Notes: generated by a model not told the origin, from the letters alone. 46,872 bases of DNA from Zhongshania marina (GCF_002915595.1 NZ_PQGG01000018.1:1-46872); one strand, 5' to 3'; shown: positions 1-7,942, counted from the stretch's first letter. A program made the numbers and translations.

Positions 1-5
1 GCGTT

Positions 6-22
6 GAGGCTGTAGATTTTCT
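6..22 (+). repeat. left terminal inverted repeat of the IS
   Basis: The sequence gaggctgtagattttct is the exact reverse complement of 1788-1804. The match stops at both edges, which defines a 17-bp perfect repeat. Confidence 0.9.
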
Positions 23-76
23 CTTAAAAACCAGTGTTTTTTGCTAAAATCAGGCATCTGATCAGGGAGTGATGAC

Positions 77-1639
77 ATGCCCAAGTTCAAGCCTTACAAC
101 TACAACCAAGATGCGATGGTTGTGATCAATTTTGCCGAGCAAATTCAGCCTGGTACCTTCGAGTTTACGCTGCACCATCTCATAGAAAATCATATCGATC
201 TGTCAGTCTTCTACGACAAGTACAACAATGACGAAGGTGGTCGCAAGGCCTACGACCCGGCAGTGCTGCTCAAGATTATCCTCTTTGCTTATTCCAAGGG
301 GATCACTTCCAGTCGGGAAATCCAGTGGCAGTGCGAGCACAATATTATCTTTAAGGCGCTGTCCTGCGATTCGGTACCCCACTTCACGCTTATTGCCAGT
401 TTTGTTAGCAACTACCCCGATGCCATTGAAGCGGTGTTTGAGGAGGTTCTGCTGGTCTGTGACCAGCAAGGCTTGCTGGGTTTGGAGTTGCTTGCCATCG
501 ACGGGTGCAAAATGTCGTCCAATGCGGCGAAAGAGCACTCAGGTACTTTTGACGAACTCGCACAGAAATCCGCCAAACTCCGCAAACAGATTCAGCACCA
601 CATCAAAGAGCATCAGCGCCTGGATGCACGTAAACCCAACGAGAAGGTGCGCCAGCAACGGGCCGAGCAGGCCGCCAATACCCTGTTCAAGCAGTATAAG
701 AAAATCAACGATTTCCTAAAGACAGCAGCCCCAAGGATGGGGCAAGGACAACGGCCAAAGGAAGTAAAAAGTAATATCACCGACAACCAATCCGCCAAAA
801 TGCTGACCAGCAAAGGCACGATCCAAGGCTATAACGGAGTAGCCACCGTAGATAAAAAGCACCAGATCATTGTGGATGCCCAAGCCTTTGGCGAAGGTCA
901 GGAGCACCATACACTCAAGCCTGTTCTAGGCAGAGTCGAGAACCGCTTCGAGCGCTTAAACATCAATGCCTCCATCTACGGAAAAGGCTTGGTCATCACC
1001 GCTGACACTGGCTTTGCGAATGAAGCCAATAACGAATTCCTGAAGAAGAACCGGATTAACGCCTACATCCCCGACAATCAATTCCGTCAGCGTGATCCAA
1101 AATTCAAAGATCAGAAAGCCAAGTACGGGAAGCGCCATCGGGACACAGTGAAAGGCCAGAAGTCAGTCATTCCGGCCAGCGAGTTTACTCTCAATATTAC
1201 AAAGAAAACCTGCCATTGCCCGACAGGAAAAGAGATGTGGCTGCACAGCGAAGGCACTACCACCGGCGGCAAACTCAAGCTCAGCTTTGAGGGCAGGCTC
1301 ACCGACTGTCGCCATTGCCCAATTAAGACTGACTGCATGCGCAACCCAGCATCAGCCGATACACGGCATGGCCACGGTCGCCAAGTGGCCTTCACTATTG
1401 ATAGTGGCAAGACGGCGACAGACTGGATGAAAAAGCGGGTCGACAGTGCCAAGGGCAAACTGATCTACAGTCACCGGATGTCTGTAGTGGAGCCAGTATT
1501 TGGTAACATCGGTACCAACAAAGGCTTGAACCGCTTCTCGCTGAGGGGCAAAGACAAGGTTCAAGGACAGTGGCAGTTGTATTGTTTAGTCCACAATATT
1601 GAGAAGCTCTCCCGCTATGGTCGAATCGGGTTATATTAG
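77..1639 (+). CDS. IS1182-family DDE transposase
   Basis: This 520-residue protein should catalyse cut-and-paste movement of the surrounding IS. The N-terminal part (about residues 20-110) matches the DUF772-like region of IS1182/IS5-type transposases (YDPAVLLKIILFAYSKGITS). A DDE-type core follows, with acidic residues in LLAIDGCKM near 140 and VITADTGF near 308, and a C-terminal EPVFGNIGTNKGLNRFSLRG segment near 470-495. A Cys cluster near 375-420 (CHCPTGKE, CRHCPIKTDC) is typical of the family. A gggagtga sequence precedes the ATG. The frame is intact and full length, so the element could be active. Confidence 0.93.
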   Translation: MPKFKPYNYNQDAMVVINFAEQIQPGTFEFTLHHLIENHIDLSVFYDKYNNDEGGRKAYDPAVLLKIILFAYSKGITSSREIQWQCEHNIIFKALSCDSVPHFTLIASFVSNYPDAIEAVFEEVLLVCDQQGLLGLELLAIDGCKMSSNAAKEHSGTFDELAQKSAKLRKQIQHHIKEHQRLDARKPNEKVRQQRAEQAANTLFKQYKKINDFLKTAAPRMGQGQRPKEVKSNITDNQSAKMLTSKGTIQGYNGVATVDKKHQIIVDAQAFGEGQEHHTLKPVLGRVENRFERLNINASIYGKGLVITADTGFANEANNEFLKKNRINAYIPDNQFRQRDPKFKDQKAKYGKRHRDTVKGQKSVIPASEFTLNITKKTCHCPTGKEMWLHSEGTTTGGKLKLSFEGRLTDCRHCPIKTDCMRNPASADTRHGHGRQVAFTIDSGKTATDWMKKRVDSAKGKLIYSHRMSVVEPVFGNIGTNKGLNRFSLRGKDKVQGQWQLYCLVHNIEKLSRYGRIGLY

Positions 1640-1787
1640 GCGGAACAAGGGCCATTTACAGCTCAAAGTGGTGCCTCAGAACAAAACGAAGCGGCTGATA
1701 GAAATCCAAAGGAGCAGGAAGCGTTGTGAAGAAATCCGAAAATAAGCAAGATTTTGAGGCGCGAGGAATCATGCGTTCTGCTAAATC

Positions 1788-1804
1788 AGAAAATCTACAG
1801 CCTC
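1788..1804 (-). repeat. right terminal inverted repeat of the IS
   Basis: The sequence agaaaatctacagcctc is the exact inverse of 6-22. It lies about 150 bp downstream of the transposase stop. Confidence 0.9.
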
Positions 1805-1805
1805 G

Positions 1806-2250
1806 TTATGTTTTTTAAGCTCTGAGTGAGAAATGGACATCGAATATACAAACTTTGATGGTGATTGGGCTGCTAACTGCCCCTACTGCGGTAAGCCGCA
1901 AGTAACCCATCAAGTCGATCTCGGTGAATTTGAAGGTAAAAAATATATCCACCGGCAGCCATGCGAAGAAGAACAATATCAAATACGCAAACGTGCTGTT
2001 AAACGAGGGATAGTTAATAGAAGCATTATTTTGGCATATGACATCGTGATGTATATCTGGGGTCTTATACCGTTCAAAGAAGAAATTAAACTTGTATTTA
2101 GTACGGTAAAGCACTGCTTAAAAAGCATAAAAGCAGTCCTATATCTTCGTAGTACTAAACCAAAACATAACAAGCGGTTGTAGTTCGCCGCACAGAAAAC
2201 GTGCGGCTGGGACGGCTTACGCTACGCTCCAGCCGTCCCTAAACCGGGCG
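1806..2250 (+). mobile_element. integron gene cassette 1
   Basis: The unit has textbook cassette layout: it begins ttatgtttt right after a core G, has a 27-bp leader, one ORF (1833-2183), and an attC into which the ORF stop runs. The decisive sign is that the R'' arm of its attC, aaaacataac (2162-2171), is the exact 10-bp complement of gttatgtttt at the cassette's own 5' end (1805-1814). That is expected when the circular cassette carries both halves of one attC. The IS at 6-1804 separates it from whatever lies upstream. Confidence 0.8.
1833..2183 (+). CDS. hypothetical cassette-encoded protein with CPYC motif
   Basis: This 116-residue protein of unknown function is the only sense ORF of an integron cassette. 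Near the N-terminus it has a CPYCGKP knuckle (about residues 17-23) and a lone Cys in HRQPCEEE about 27 residues later, so metal binding is possible but only three cysteines are visible. The middle is a moderately hydrophobic stretch (IILAYDIVMYIWGLIPF, about 66-82), and the C-terminus is Lys/Arg-rich and ends inside the attC. There is no strong Shine-Dalgarno sequence before the ATG, which is usual for cassettes. I recognise no family. Confidence 0.6.
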   Translation: MDIEYTNFDGDWAANCPYCGKPQVTHQVDLGEFEGKKYIHRQPCEEEQYQIRKRAVKRGIVNRSIILAYDIVMYIWGLIPFKEEIKLVFSTVKHCLKSIKAVLYLRSTKPKHNKRL

Positions 2251-2256
2251 TTATGG
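2162..2256 (+). repeat. integron attC recombination site (cassette 1)
   Basis: The outer arms cataac (2166-2171) and gttatg (2250-2255) pair perfectly. Inside them cggtt (2175-2179) pairs with aaccg (2242-2246) as L''/L', offset by short spacers as in attC sites. Two inner stems occupy the variable region: gccgcac/gtgcggc (2187-2193, 2201-2207) and gggacggct/agccgtccc (2209-2217, 2231-2239). The site is about 90 bp, within the usual attC range. Confidence 0.8.
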
Positions 2257-2259
2257 GTT

Positions 2260-2553
2260 TTAGAGGTGCCGTTCCACGTCCATACTGTTGTGGAGAATGC
2301 GGATCACGACAATCTTGGATTCTGTGCTAGCTCGGTAAAAGATGATATGACTGCCTTGGCTAAACTTTTTGTATCCCGGTTTTATGTCTTCCGCATCGCG
2401 GCCAATCTCCGGCTGTCGAGATAGGAGCCTAAAAGCATCATCAAGTTGCTTGAGGTATTTGTCGCGCTGACGCTTTCCTCACTTCTCAGTGGTAAAGCGG
2501 CCAATATCAATGATATCTTTTCGATCCGCGGAGGTGAGCGGGAGTGGAGGCAT
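2260..2553 (-). pseudogene. parE: ParE-family toxin gene interrupted by a TGA codon
   Basis: Reading from the ATG at 2553-2551, which shares one base with the antitoxin stop, gives a 97-codon ParE/RelE-fold toxin. It contains QRDKYLKQLDDAFRLL, PEIGRDAEDIKPGYKKF, GSHIIFYR and the C-terminal LHNSMDVERHL that mark ParE. Codon 25 is TGA (2481-2479) in the context TTEK-stop-GKRQRDKYL, where family members usually have Trp; one TGG to TGA change explains it. The frame is otherwise clean to the natural stop. The toxin is therefore probably inactive, although a sequencing error or readthrough cannot be excluded. Confidence 0.85.
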
Positions 2554-2792
2554 TAGTGAGCTTCGTTGTCCAGTTCGGCAATAACGCTTTCAAGCGAATA
2601 CTCAGCTATCCCACTTTGCTCGCCCTCATCCAAGAGGCGCCGCAATCTTTCAAGTTTACTCTCAGTCTCTTCAAGCAAGCGCAATCCTGCTCGCACCACT
2701 TCGCTCGCGGAGCCATAGCGGCCATTTTTAAGCTGGGCAGCAATGAATTCATCAAAGTGGTGGCCAAGCGTAATGCTGGTATTTCTAGCCAT
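2553..2792 (-). CDS. parD: ParD-family ribbon-helix-helix antitoxin
   Basis: This 79-residue protein starts with MARNTSITLGHHFDEFIAAQ, a ribbon-helix-helix DNA-binding strand and helix. YGSASEVVRAGLRLLEE follows, the conserved ParD helix, and then an acidic C-terminal tail that would bind ParE. An AGGAG seven bases before the ATG fixes the start; a longer in-frame extension from a TTG lacks such a site and would run through the operator. Its stop overlaps the toxin ATG by one base, so the two were translationally coupled. The antitoxin is intact although the toxin is broken. Confidence 0.88.
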   Translation of the reverse strand: MARNTSITLGHHFDEFIAAQLKNGRYGSASEVVRAGLRLLEETESKLERLRRLLDEGEQSGIAEYSLESVIAELDNEAH

Positions 2793-2805
2793 GGGAAGGC
2801 TCCTG

Positions 2806-2820
2806 TACCAAATATTGGTA
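2806..2820 (-). promoter_or_regulatory. candidate ParD operator
   Basis: taccaa-ata-ttggta is a perfect 6-3-6 inverted repeat 14 bp upstream of the parD start. ParD/ParE complexes autoregulate by binding such palindromes over their promoter. Assignment rests on position and symmetry. Confidence 0.55.
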
Positions 2821-2835
2821 TATTCTGCCAAAACA

Positions 2836-2895
2836 CCCATAACAGGCAAGGCAGGCCGACGACGAAAAGCGGCACGGCTGCCCGCGCCGTTACTT
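2836..2895 (+). repeat. short attC site (cassette 2)
   Basis: The outer taac (2840-2843) pairs with gtta (2889-2892). Inside, ggc..ggcag (from 2845) pairs with ctgcc..gcc (before 2889) with small bulges. The total is about 57-60 bp, near the lower limit for attC. The R' box gttactt deviates from GTTRRRY, as expected if the bases after the G come from the flanking chromosome. Complementarity of R'' to the cassette's own 5' end supports it. Confidence 0.6.
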
Positions 2896-2909
2896 GTGCT
2901 TCACGTAAA

Positions 2910-5333
2910 CTACTTGCTCATTTCATCCTGCGTGACTGCATGGTCGTGAATACTGCCCCGTACAAATTTGTGTAGCAACACAGGTAGCAGCGTGAGGTCG
3001 GCTACGAGCGCAATAATGATCGCCAAGCCCGTCAGCAGACCAAATAAAACGCTGGGCACAAAATCAGAGAAGCCGAGCAGGGCAAAGCCAATCGCAATAA
3101 TGACGGAGGTGTAAATTAGTGCGTAGCCCACGCTGTGGTGGCTGCGTTCAATTGCCTTTTCTGCGCTATTGTTTTTGAGTTCCTGTAAGTAGCGGTGGGT
3201 GTAGTGGATGGTGTCGTCTACCGCAATCCCCATCGCAATGGCGGCAATCGTCATCGTCATAAAATCTAGCGGAATTCTCAGCCAGCCCATAAAACCCAAT
3301 ACGGCTATCGCAGAAATAATATTGGGAACAATGGCAATGGCGGCAATTTTAAGTGATCGGAAAATTACGCAAAAAGCGATACCTAGGGCAATAAAGACCG
3401 CGCCTAAGGTAAGTATTTGCGAGGTAAATAGCTGTTCTAGCATGGCCTGATAGAGCACAAATAAATTGCTTAGCTGGTAGCTGTCGGCAGAAATCCCCAA
3501 GGCCTGAATTTTTTTATGAATATCGGCGAGCATGGCACCGCGGTCTAAATTTTCGGTGCTGTCTTTTATTCTTGCGCTTATTCGCAGTTGCGCAGGTGGT
3601 TCGATAAAGAAGCTATTAAGTAAATCTTCGCGAATGCTCTTGTCCAAGGTCCAATAAATGGCGGTTAATTCGTACTCGGTTAAGGGCTTGTTATTGTTAA
3701 TTTGCTTGGCGAGTTGGGTGAAATTGAGTACGGACAGGCGGGTGCCCATTGCCTCAAATTCCCCTAGCGCTTTTTGAATGCGCTGCACGTTTTGAACGTC
3801 TTTGGCGCGCAGTACTAGATTCTTGTCTGGTCTGGGTTCTTCTGGTGGGGTGTAAATAATATCCAGCGGTGTTGAGCCGCCGAATTCCTTGTCGATAAAG
3901 CTGAGTTCTTTGTGAACTTCGGTGTCATCGCTAAAGTAGTTGATAAAGCTATTCTCAACATCTAGCTGTAGTGAGCCAAATACGCTGGCAGCAAAAAATA
4001 AAATGCTAATAATGATAGTGGCGGAACCGTGCTTAATGCAGCCGTTCTGCAGGGCGCCAACGGGTTTTAAAAGAATGGAATTCTCGTGACTGTTCTTGCC
4101 CCGTGGGAATAACAGCAGCAAGGCCGGAAACAACAGTAGTGTGCATAGAATAGTGACGGTCATCGCTACAATCATCATCCAGCCGAAAGCCATCACGGGC
4201 TCAATTTTGCTGAGTAGCAAGGATGCAAAACCTAGGGAGGTGGTGAAGCCCGCGAAGAAGCAGGGTGCTATTTTGTTTTTTAAGGCGCGTAGTACTAAGT
4301 CTCGCTGCTCAAGATCCGGATTGGCTTCGGCATCCTCTCGGTATTGGACAATGAGGTGAATGACGATGGCGAGGCTGAGTATAAGCTGAAGCGATATAAA
4401 GTTAGATGAAATGACCGTGGCCTTTAAGCCGAGGAGACCGAAGGCGCCGACAGTGATAAGCAAATTACTCGCGCAGCAAACCACGGTGATAAATACCCAG
4501 CTAAAGCGCCGAAACACCGCAAACACAAGTAAGCAAATGACTAGCGCGATCGCGCTTCCAAATATACTTAAATCGTTTTGAATAATATTAATAAGTTGAT
4601 AGCCGAGTACATGTACTCCGCCGAGGTAAAGGTCTGCCTCATCGCTATAGTCTTTTATGATGCTGCGCAGGCTTTCAATTTCTTGATTGCGAGTCTCCCT
4701 TAGAGCTTTTTCTAATGGCGCAGCTTTGGCTTTCAGGCGTTTGAGTTCGGCTTTATCTTCTTTTGATAGCGGGCCCTCTAAACGCTTAGCTTGAATGGCG
4801 AGAATGTCTGCGTCGAGATTTTGTAAAATAATATTGGTTTTGAATAGTATTTGAATGCCGGTAGCGGTCTGTTCGTGATTGATTAGCAGGCCGTCATAAA
4901 TTGGGTGATCTTTGAAGAGACTGCGCAGTTCTGCGGCTGGTAGCTGTAGTTTACTTTGGGTAAAGTCATTCGGATCCATGTCCGCGCTAAGACCCTGCCC
5001 AGCTTTGGATAATAGCGGGACATTCATTACCGAACGAACAGATTTAACACGGTTAATCTTCTGTATTTTGGCGCTAATTTCAGCGATGTTTTGCAGGCTT
5101 TGCTTTGAGAATATATCTCCGTCTTTGGGGCTATAGGCAATAATCAAAAATTCCTCAGGCGAGAATTTTTGGTTCACTTTTTGGCTTTCAATGAAATCGC
5201 GATTGTCTTCTGATATGAGTGTGTCGGCAGAGGCATTTATTTCAAAGCTGCGGCTATGCCATGCAAAAAAACCGACGACTAGCGCAAAAACCAGCAGTAT
5301 TAATTTGTGACGTGAAAATAGGGCGTCTAGCAT
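2910..5333 (-). CDS. RND/MMPL-family exporter
   Basis: This 807-residue inner-membrane protein is of the RND superfamily MMPL/HpnN type. It has an N-terminal membrane helix (about 8-26), a large periplasmic loop with a charged coiled segment (about 175-225), a bundle of five helices (about 245-410), then a second loop and a second bundle. The second bundle contains GIAVDDTIHYTHR, the RND proton-relay motif with paired Asp, near residue 710. It starts 14 bp after mlaA ends, so the two are co-transcribed. This pairing suggests lipid or hydrophobic-molecule traffic between the membranes rather than drug efflux. The cassette array ends about 20 bp beyond its stop. Confidence 0.85.
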   Translation of the reverse strand: MLDALFSRHKLILLVFALVVGFFAWHSRSFEINASADTLISEDNRDFIESQKVNQKFSPEEFLIIAYSPKDGDIFSKQSLQNIAEISAKIQKINRVKSVRSVMNVPLLSKAGQGLSADMDPNDFTQSKLQLPAAELRSLFKDHPIYDGLLINHEQTATGIQILFKTNIILQNLDADILAIQAKRLEGPLSKEDKAELKRLKAKAAPLEKALRETRNQEIESLRSIIKDYSDEADLYLGGVHVLGYQLINIIQNDLSIFGSAIALVICLLVFAVFRRFSWVFITVVCCASNLLITVGAFGLLGLKATVISSNFISLQLILSLAIVIHLIVQYREDAEANPDLEQRDLVLRALKNKIAPCFFAGFTTSLGFASLLLSKIEPVMAFGWMMIVAMTVTILCTLLLFPALLLLFPRGKNSHENSILLKPVGALQNGCIKHGSATIIISILFFAASVFGSLQLDVENSFINYFSDDTEVHKELSFIDKEFGGSTPLDIIYTPPEEPRPDKNLVLRAKDVQNVQRIQKALGEFEAMGTRLSVLNFTQLAKQINNNKPLTEYELTAIYWTLDKSIREDLLNSFFIEPPAQLRISARIKDSTENLDRGAMLADIHKKIQALGISADSYQLSNLFVLYQAMLEQLFTSQILTLGAVFIALGIAFCVIFRSLKIAAIAIVPNIISAIAVLGFMGWLRIPLDFMTMTIAAIAMGIAVDDTIHYTHRYLQELKNNSAEKAIERSHHSVGYALIYTSVIIAIGFALLGFSDFVPSVLFGLLTGLAIIIALVADLTLLPVLLHKFVRGSIHDHAVTQDEMSK

Positions 5334-5347
5334 GGCTTGGGTCCCAG

Positions 5348-6202
5348 TTATTTTTCTGTGGTATTGGCTTTTGCTTCGTCGGTTTTGAATTGCTGGTCTC
5401 GCAGCAAACCCTGCAAATACATATTGCGAAAAAATAAATAGGGATCATCGCTTTTTGCGCGTAGGGTTTCGTAGCTTTCAGCTTTAGGTGCAAAGCCCTG
5501 CGCGGCGTCTGCAGCCATAATAAGGGTGGTGTCGGGTTGCTCGGTAATATAGGGGATGGGGTTTAAAAAATAGTCTGCGACCACGCCGGTGCCGCTGCGA
5601 AGGTCGGAGGGGCCGATGAATGGCAATACTAAATAGCTACCGTAGCCGCTGCCGTAATCTGCCAAGGTGTCAGAAAATCCTGTTTCATTTTTTTGTAAAT
5701 CAAACCATGCGCTGGCGGGGTCAAAAATACCGGCGATGCCAACGGTGGTATTTATCAGAAAGCGCGCTGTTGTTGTGCCGGCCTTGCTCGGCTCCCATTG
5801 CAGCAGGTGATTGATGATGTGAATAGGCGCCTTGATATTGGCAAAGACATTGCTCACCCCCGTTCGCACCGGCTGCGGCGCGATGTAGTTATAGGTTTTA
5901 GCAACGGGAATCAGGACGTAGCGATAGCTAAAATCATTAAATGCAAACATGGCGCGATTAAAGCCCATTAACGGGTCTTTATATTCGCTCTCCTCGTAGC
6001 TGACAACGGTGATTTCGTCTTCGCTAAGGGTGTTGTCTGCACTGCTAGTTGCGTGGTTGGATTCGCTGTCTTGGCTTGCCGCACAGCCGCTATTGCTGAG
6101 TATTGCCAGTAAGAATATAGCGCGCAGCAATACGTGTACGGGCAATTGAAATACTCCGCTGGAGCGTGAAGGCCGTGCTGAGTGTTGAAATATAAATGGC
6201 AT
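5348..6202 (-). CDS. mlaA: MlaA/VacJ-family outer-membrane lipoprotein
   Basis: This 284-residue protein belongs to the MlaA family, which removes phospholipids from the outer leaflet of the outer membrane. After a signal segment ending at a Cys (ILSNSGCAAS, about 36-45) and an acidic linker comes the conserved core: DPLMGFNRAMFAFND (about 76-90), NVFANIKAPIHIINHLLQ, FLINTTVGIAGIFDPAS, GVGSYLVLPFIGPSDLR-like YGSYLVLPFIGPSDLR, and DYFLNPIPYI. The lipobox is imperfect, with Asn at -3. An AGGTGA precedes the ATG. Because it pairs with an RND protein and not with mlaBCDEF, it probably feeds a different route. Confidence 0.9.
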   Translation of the reverse strand: MPFIFQHSARPSRSSGVFQLPVHVLLRAIFLLAILSNSGCAASQDSESNHATSSADNTLSEDEITVVSYEESEYKDPLMGFNRAMFAFNDFSYRYVLIPVAKTYNYIAPQPVRTGVSNVFANIKAPIHIINHLLQWEPSKAGTTTARFLINTTVGIAGIFDPASAWFDLQKNETGFSDTLADYGSGYGSYLVLPFIGPSDLRSGTGVVADYFLNPIPYITEQPDTTLIMAADAAQGFAPKAESYETLRAKSDDPYLFFRNMYLQGLLRDQQFKTDEAKANTTEK

Positions 6203-6309
6203 CCATTCACCTAATTTATGTCGTTTTCACCGGCAATCTCGGTTTGCTAGCGCCAATGTTTAGAAGGGCGGAGGTGGGTTTCGTTCCCCTGCGTTGTTTT
6301 AGCTGGCTG

Positions 6310-7107
6310 CTATGTGTCTTGATGTTCACTCCTGCCATGACGGCCAGCGCCTTGCTCAAAGCGCTTGGCACCAGTGACGGTTTCGCCGCTGGATAAGGTC
6401 TCCATTCCCCAGTTGAACTCATTGCGAATGGCCGCCGCTTCATCCATTCCCCATTGCTGGTAGGCGCTGCGGCGGTCGTTGCGCAGGCATTGTCGTGGCT
6501 GAGCGGCAATCTGCAGTGCTAGTGCTTCGGCGCTACTATGAAGTTGTTCTGGCGGTACTAGACGATTTGCCAAGCCGATAGCAAATGCCTCTGAGGCCTC
6601 AACAGGGCGGCCGGTGAGAATCATATCCATTGCCCGGCTCATGCCGATAAGGCGGGGCAGGCGCACGGTGCCACCGTCGATAAGTGGCACGCCAAAGCGA
6701 CGGCAGAATACCCCGAAGATGGCGCGGTCGGTCGCTACGCGCATATCGCACCACAGAGCCAGCTCTAAGCCTCCGGCAACGCAGTAGCCGTCGATGGCGG
6801 CAATAACGGGCTTGCTTAATTCCATTCGGCTTGGGCCCATAGGCCCGATACCGTCGCGGTTTAAGGGGTTGCGGCGCTCGGGGTCTTCGCTGGCAACCGC
6901 TTTTAAGTCTGCGCCCGCGCAAAAATTGTGTTCTGCACCGCTTAAAATGGCGACGGCGAGCTCTGGGTCGGCGTCGAAATCGCTGAAGGCCTTGGCCAAT
7001 GCGTGGGCCGTTTTGCCGTCGACGGCATTGCGAACTGCGGGGCGGTTAATTGTTACCCAGAGTAGGGGCGGTCTTCGGTCTATTGTTATGTTGATGGCGG
7101 CAGACAT
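6310..7107 (-). CDS. enoyl-CoA hydratase/isomerase (crotonase) family protein
   Basis: This 265-residue crotonase-fold enzyme acts on acyl-CoA thioesters. The oxyanion-hole segments are AEHNFCAGADLKA (about 58-70) and DGYCVAGGLELAL (about 105-117), and FCRRFGVPLIDGGTVRLPRLIG (split around residues 133-154) is the usual following block. A glutamate in the first catalytic position is not obvious, so hydratase, isomerase or other crotonase chemistry cannot be told apart. It diverges from a TetR regulator, which probably controls it. The gap of 107 bp to mlaA on the same strand leaves cotranscription open. Confidence 0.88.
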   Translation of the reverse strand: MSAAINITIDRRPPLLWVTINRPAVRNAVDGKTAHALAKAFSDFDADPELAVAILSGAEHNFCAGADLKAVASEDPERRNPLNRDGIGPMGPSRMELSKPVIAAIDGYCVAGGLELALWCDMRVATDRAIFGVFCRRFGVPLIDGGTVRLPRLIGMSRAMDMILTGRPVEASEAFAIGLANRLVPPEQLHSSAEALALQIAAQPRQCLRNDRRSAYQQWGMDEAAAIRNEFNWGMETLSSGETVTGAKRFEQGAGRHGRSEHQDT

Positions 7108-7218
7108 AAGGTTTTACCTTCTGTTTTGGACGGCTAAGATTTTGGTATAGCATTAAGTGTGGCACTTTTTTGGTGCTTATGTCGTATATTGCGAGTTAGG
7201 GTTTACCATAGCGCATTG

Positions 7219-7235
7219 CACTAAATGGCTTAGTG
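7219..7235. promoter_or_regulatory. inverted repeat, candidate TetR operator
   Basis: cactaa-atggc-ttagtg is a perfect 6-5-6 inverted repeat in the 250-bp gap between the divergent crotonase and TetR genes. TetR proteins usually bind such dyads in the shared promoter. Confidence 0.4.
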
Positions 7236-7357
7236 TTAGTCCTAGTGTGCGAGCCCCGCGAGCTTTTAGCGGTGGCTATGTATACGACGAGATAATTAAA
7301 CGGATTTTTCATCGATTTTCGGCCCATGCGAAAACCGATACAGCAAGGGATACAGGC

Positions 7358-7942
7358 ATGGCCAGACCCAGAGTAAGAGAAAAAATATTAGATGCGGCAT
7401 ACAGCCTGTTACAGCGTGATGGCATTGCAGCAATGACCACGCGGCATATTGCTGTGTGCGCGGGCACGACAGAAGCGAGTGTGTTCAATAATTTTGGCGA
7501 TAAAGCGGGGCTGCTTTACGCCTTGGTGGGGGAGCGTTTACCAGAAGTGCAGGCGGTAAAATTAGCAATTAATGCCGAGCTGCAAGGTGATATGAGTGCA
7601 TGGTTGCGAAGCGTGTACGAACACGCCGAGCTATTTTATAGCGCCATTATTCCGCTGACCGCACCGCTTTGGGGGCGCGAGGAGTTTTTAGACAATGCCA
7701 TGGCTGGCGAGCGCCATCCCATGCATGGCTTGCTTGTCGTCCGTCTGCGCGAACTTCAAAGCGATGGCATATTGGCGTCAAGCCTAGACGCCAAGGCGCT
7801 GGCAGTCGTGCTGTTGGGGGCTGCCTTACACAATAGTTTTAATGTGGTCGCACACGGCAGTGCCGCTCTAAATGAAAAGGTTGCGGAAAGATCTGTTCGG
7901 ATAGTGGCGAGCTTGCTGCCCTTATTTACGGCTGCAGATTAG
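7358..7942 (+). CDS. TetR-family transcriptional regulator
   Basis: This 194-residue regulator has an N-terminal TetR helix-turn-helix, REKILDAAYSLLQRDG, then MTTRHIAVCAGTTEASVFNNFGDKAGLL split over about residues 25-52, and a helical ligand domain. The start chosen is the ATG followed by ARPRVREK, with AAGGGA upstream. An in-frame ATG 67 codons earlier would add an unrelated tail that runs through the promoter region. Divergence from the crotonase gene suggests it represses that gene and itself in response to an acyl-CoA or related compound. Confidence 0.9.
   Translation: MARPRVREKILDAAYSLLQRDGIAAMTTRHIAVCAGTTEASVFNNFGDKAGLLYALVGERLPEVQAVKLAINAELQGDMSAWLRSVYEHAELFYSAIIPLTAPLWGREEFLDNAMAGERHPMHGLLVVRLRELQSDGILASSLDAKALAVVLLGAALHNSFNVVAHGSAALNEKVAERSVRIVASLLPLFTAAD

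Larger units (their letters stand above)
6..1804 (+). mobile_element. IS1182-family insertion sequence, complete
   Basis: The element is bounded by a perfect 17-bp terminal inverted repeat at 6-22 and 1788-1804 and carries one full-length transposase. The flanks read gcgtt on the left (1-5) and gttatg on the right (1805-1810), so gtt is the apparent target duplication. Removing the IS and one gtt restores gcgttatg, the same core as the attC site at 2248-2255. The element therefore sits in the recombination core of an integron attC. The 5' flank is only five bases because the window starts there. Confidence 0.88.
2251..2889 (+). mobile_element. integron gene cassette 2 carrying a ParD/ParE module
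   Basis: The unit starts directly after the G of the previous attC core and ends at the core G of a short attC at 2836-2895. The R'' arm of that attC, acccataac (2835-2843), is the exact 9-bp complement of gttatgggt at this cassette's own 5' end (2250-2258). The encoded toxin-antitoxin pair points against the cassette direction and has its own operator. Self-promoted TA cassettes are common in chromosomal integrons, where they are thought to stabilise arrays. Confidence 0.72.

Noticed and set aside
2544-2975. 143-codon plus-strand ORF across the ParD gene
   Set aside because: It is antisense to parD and runs through the operator and the attC; no independent coding sign.
7157-7357. Longer TetR protein from an upstream in-frame ATG
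   Set aside because: The extension covers the promoter and operator-like dyad and shows no similarity to the family; the ATG at 7358 has a ribosome site.
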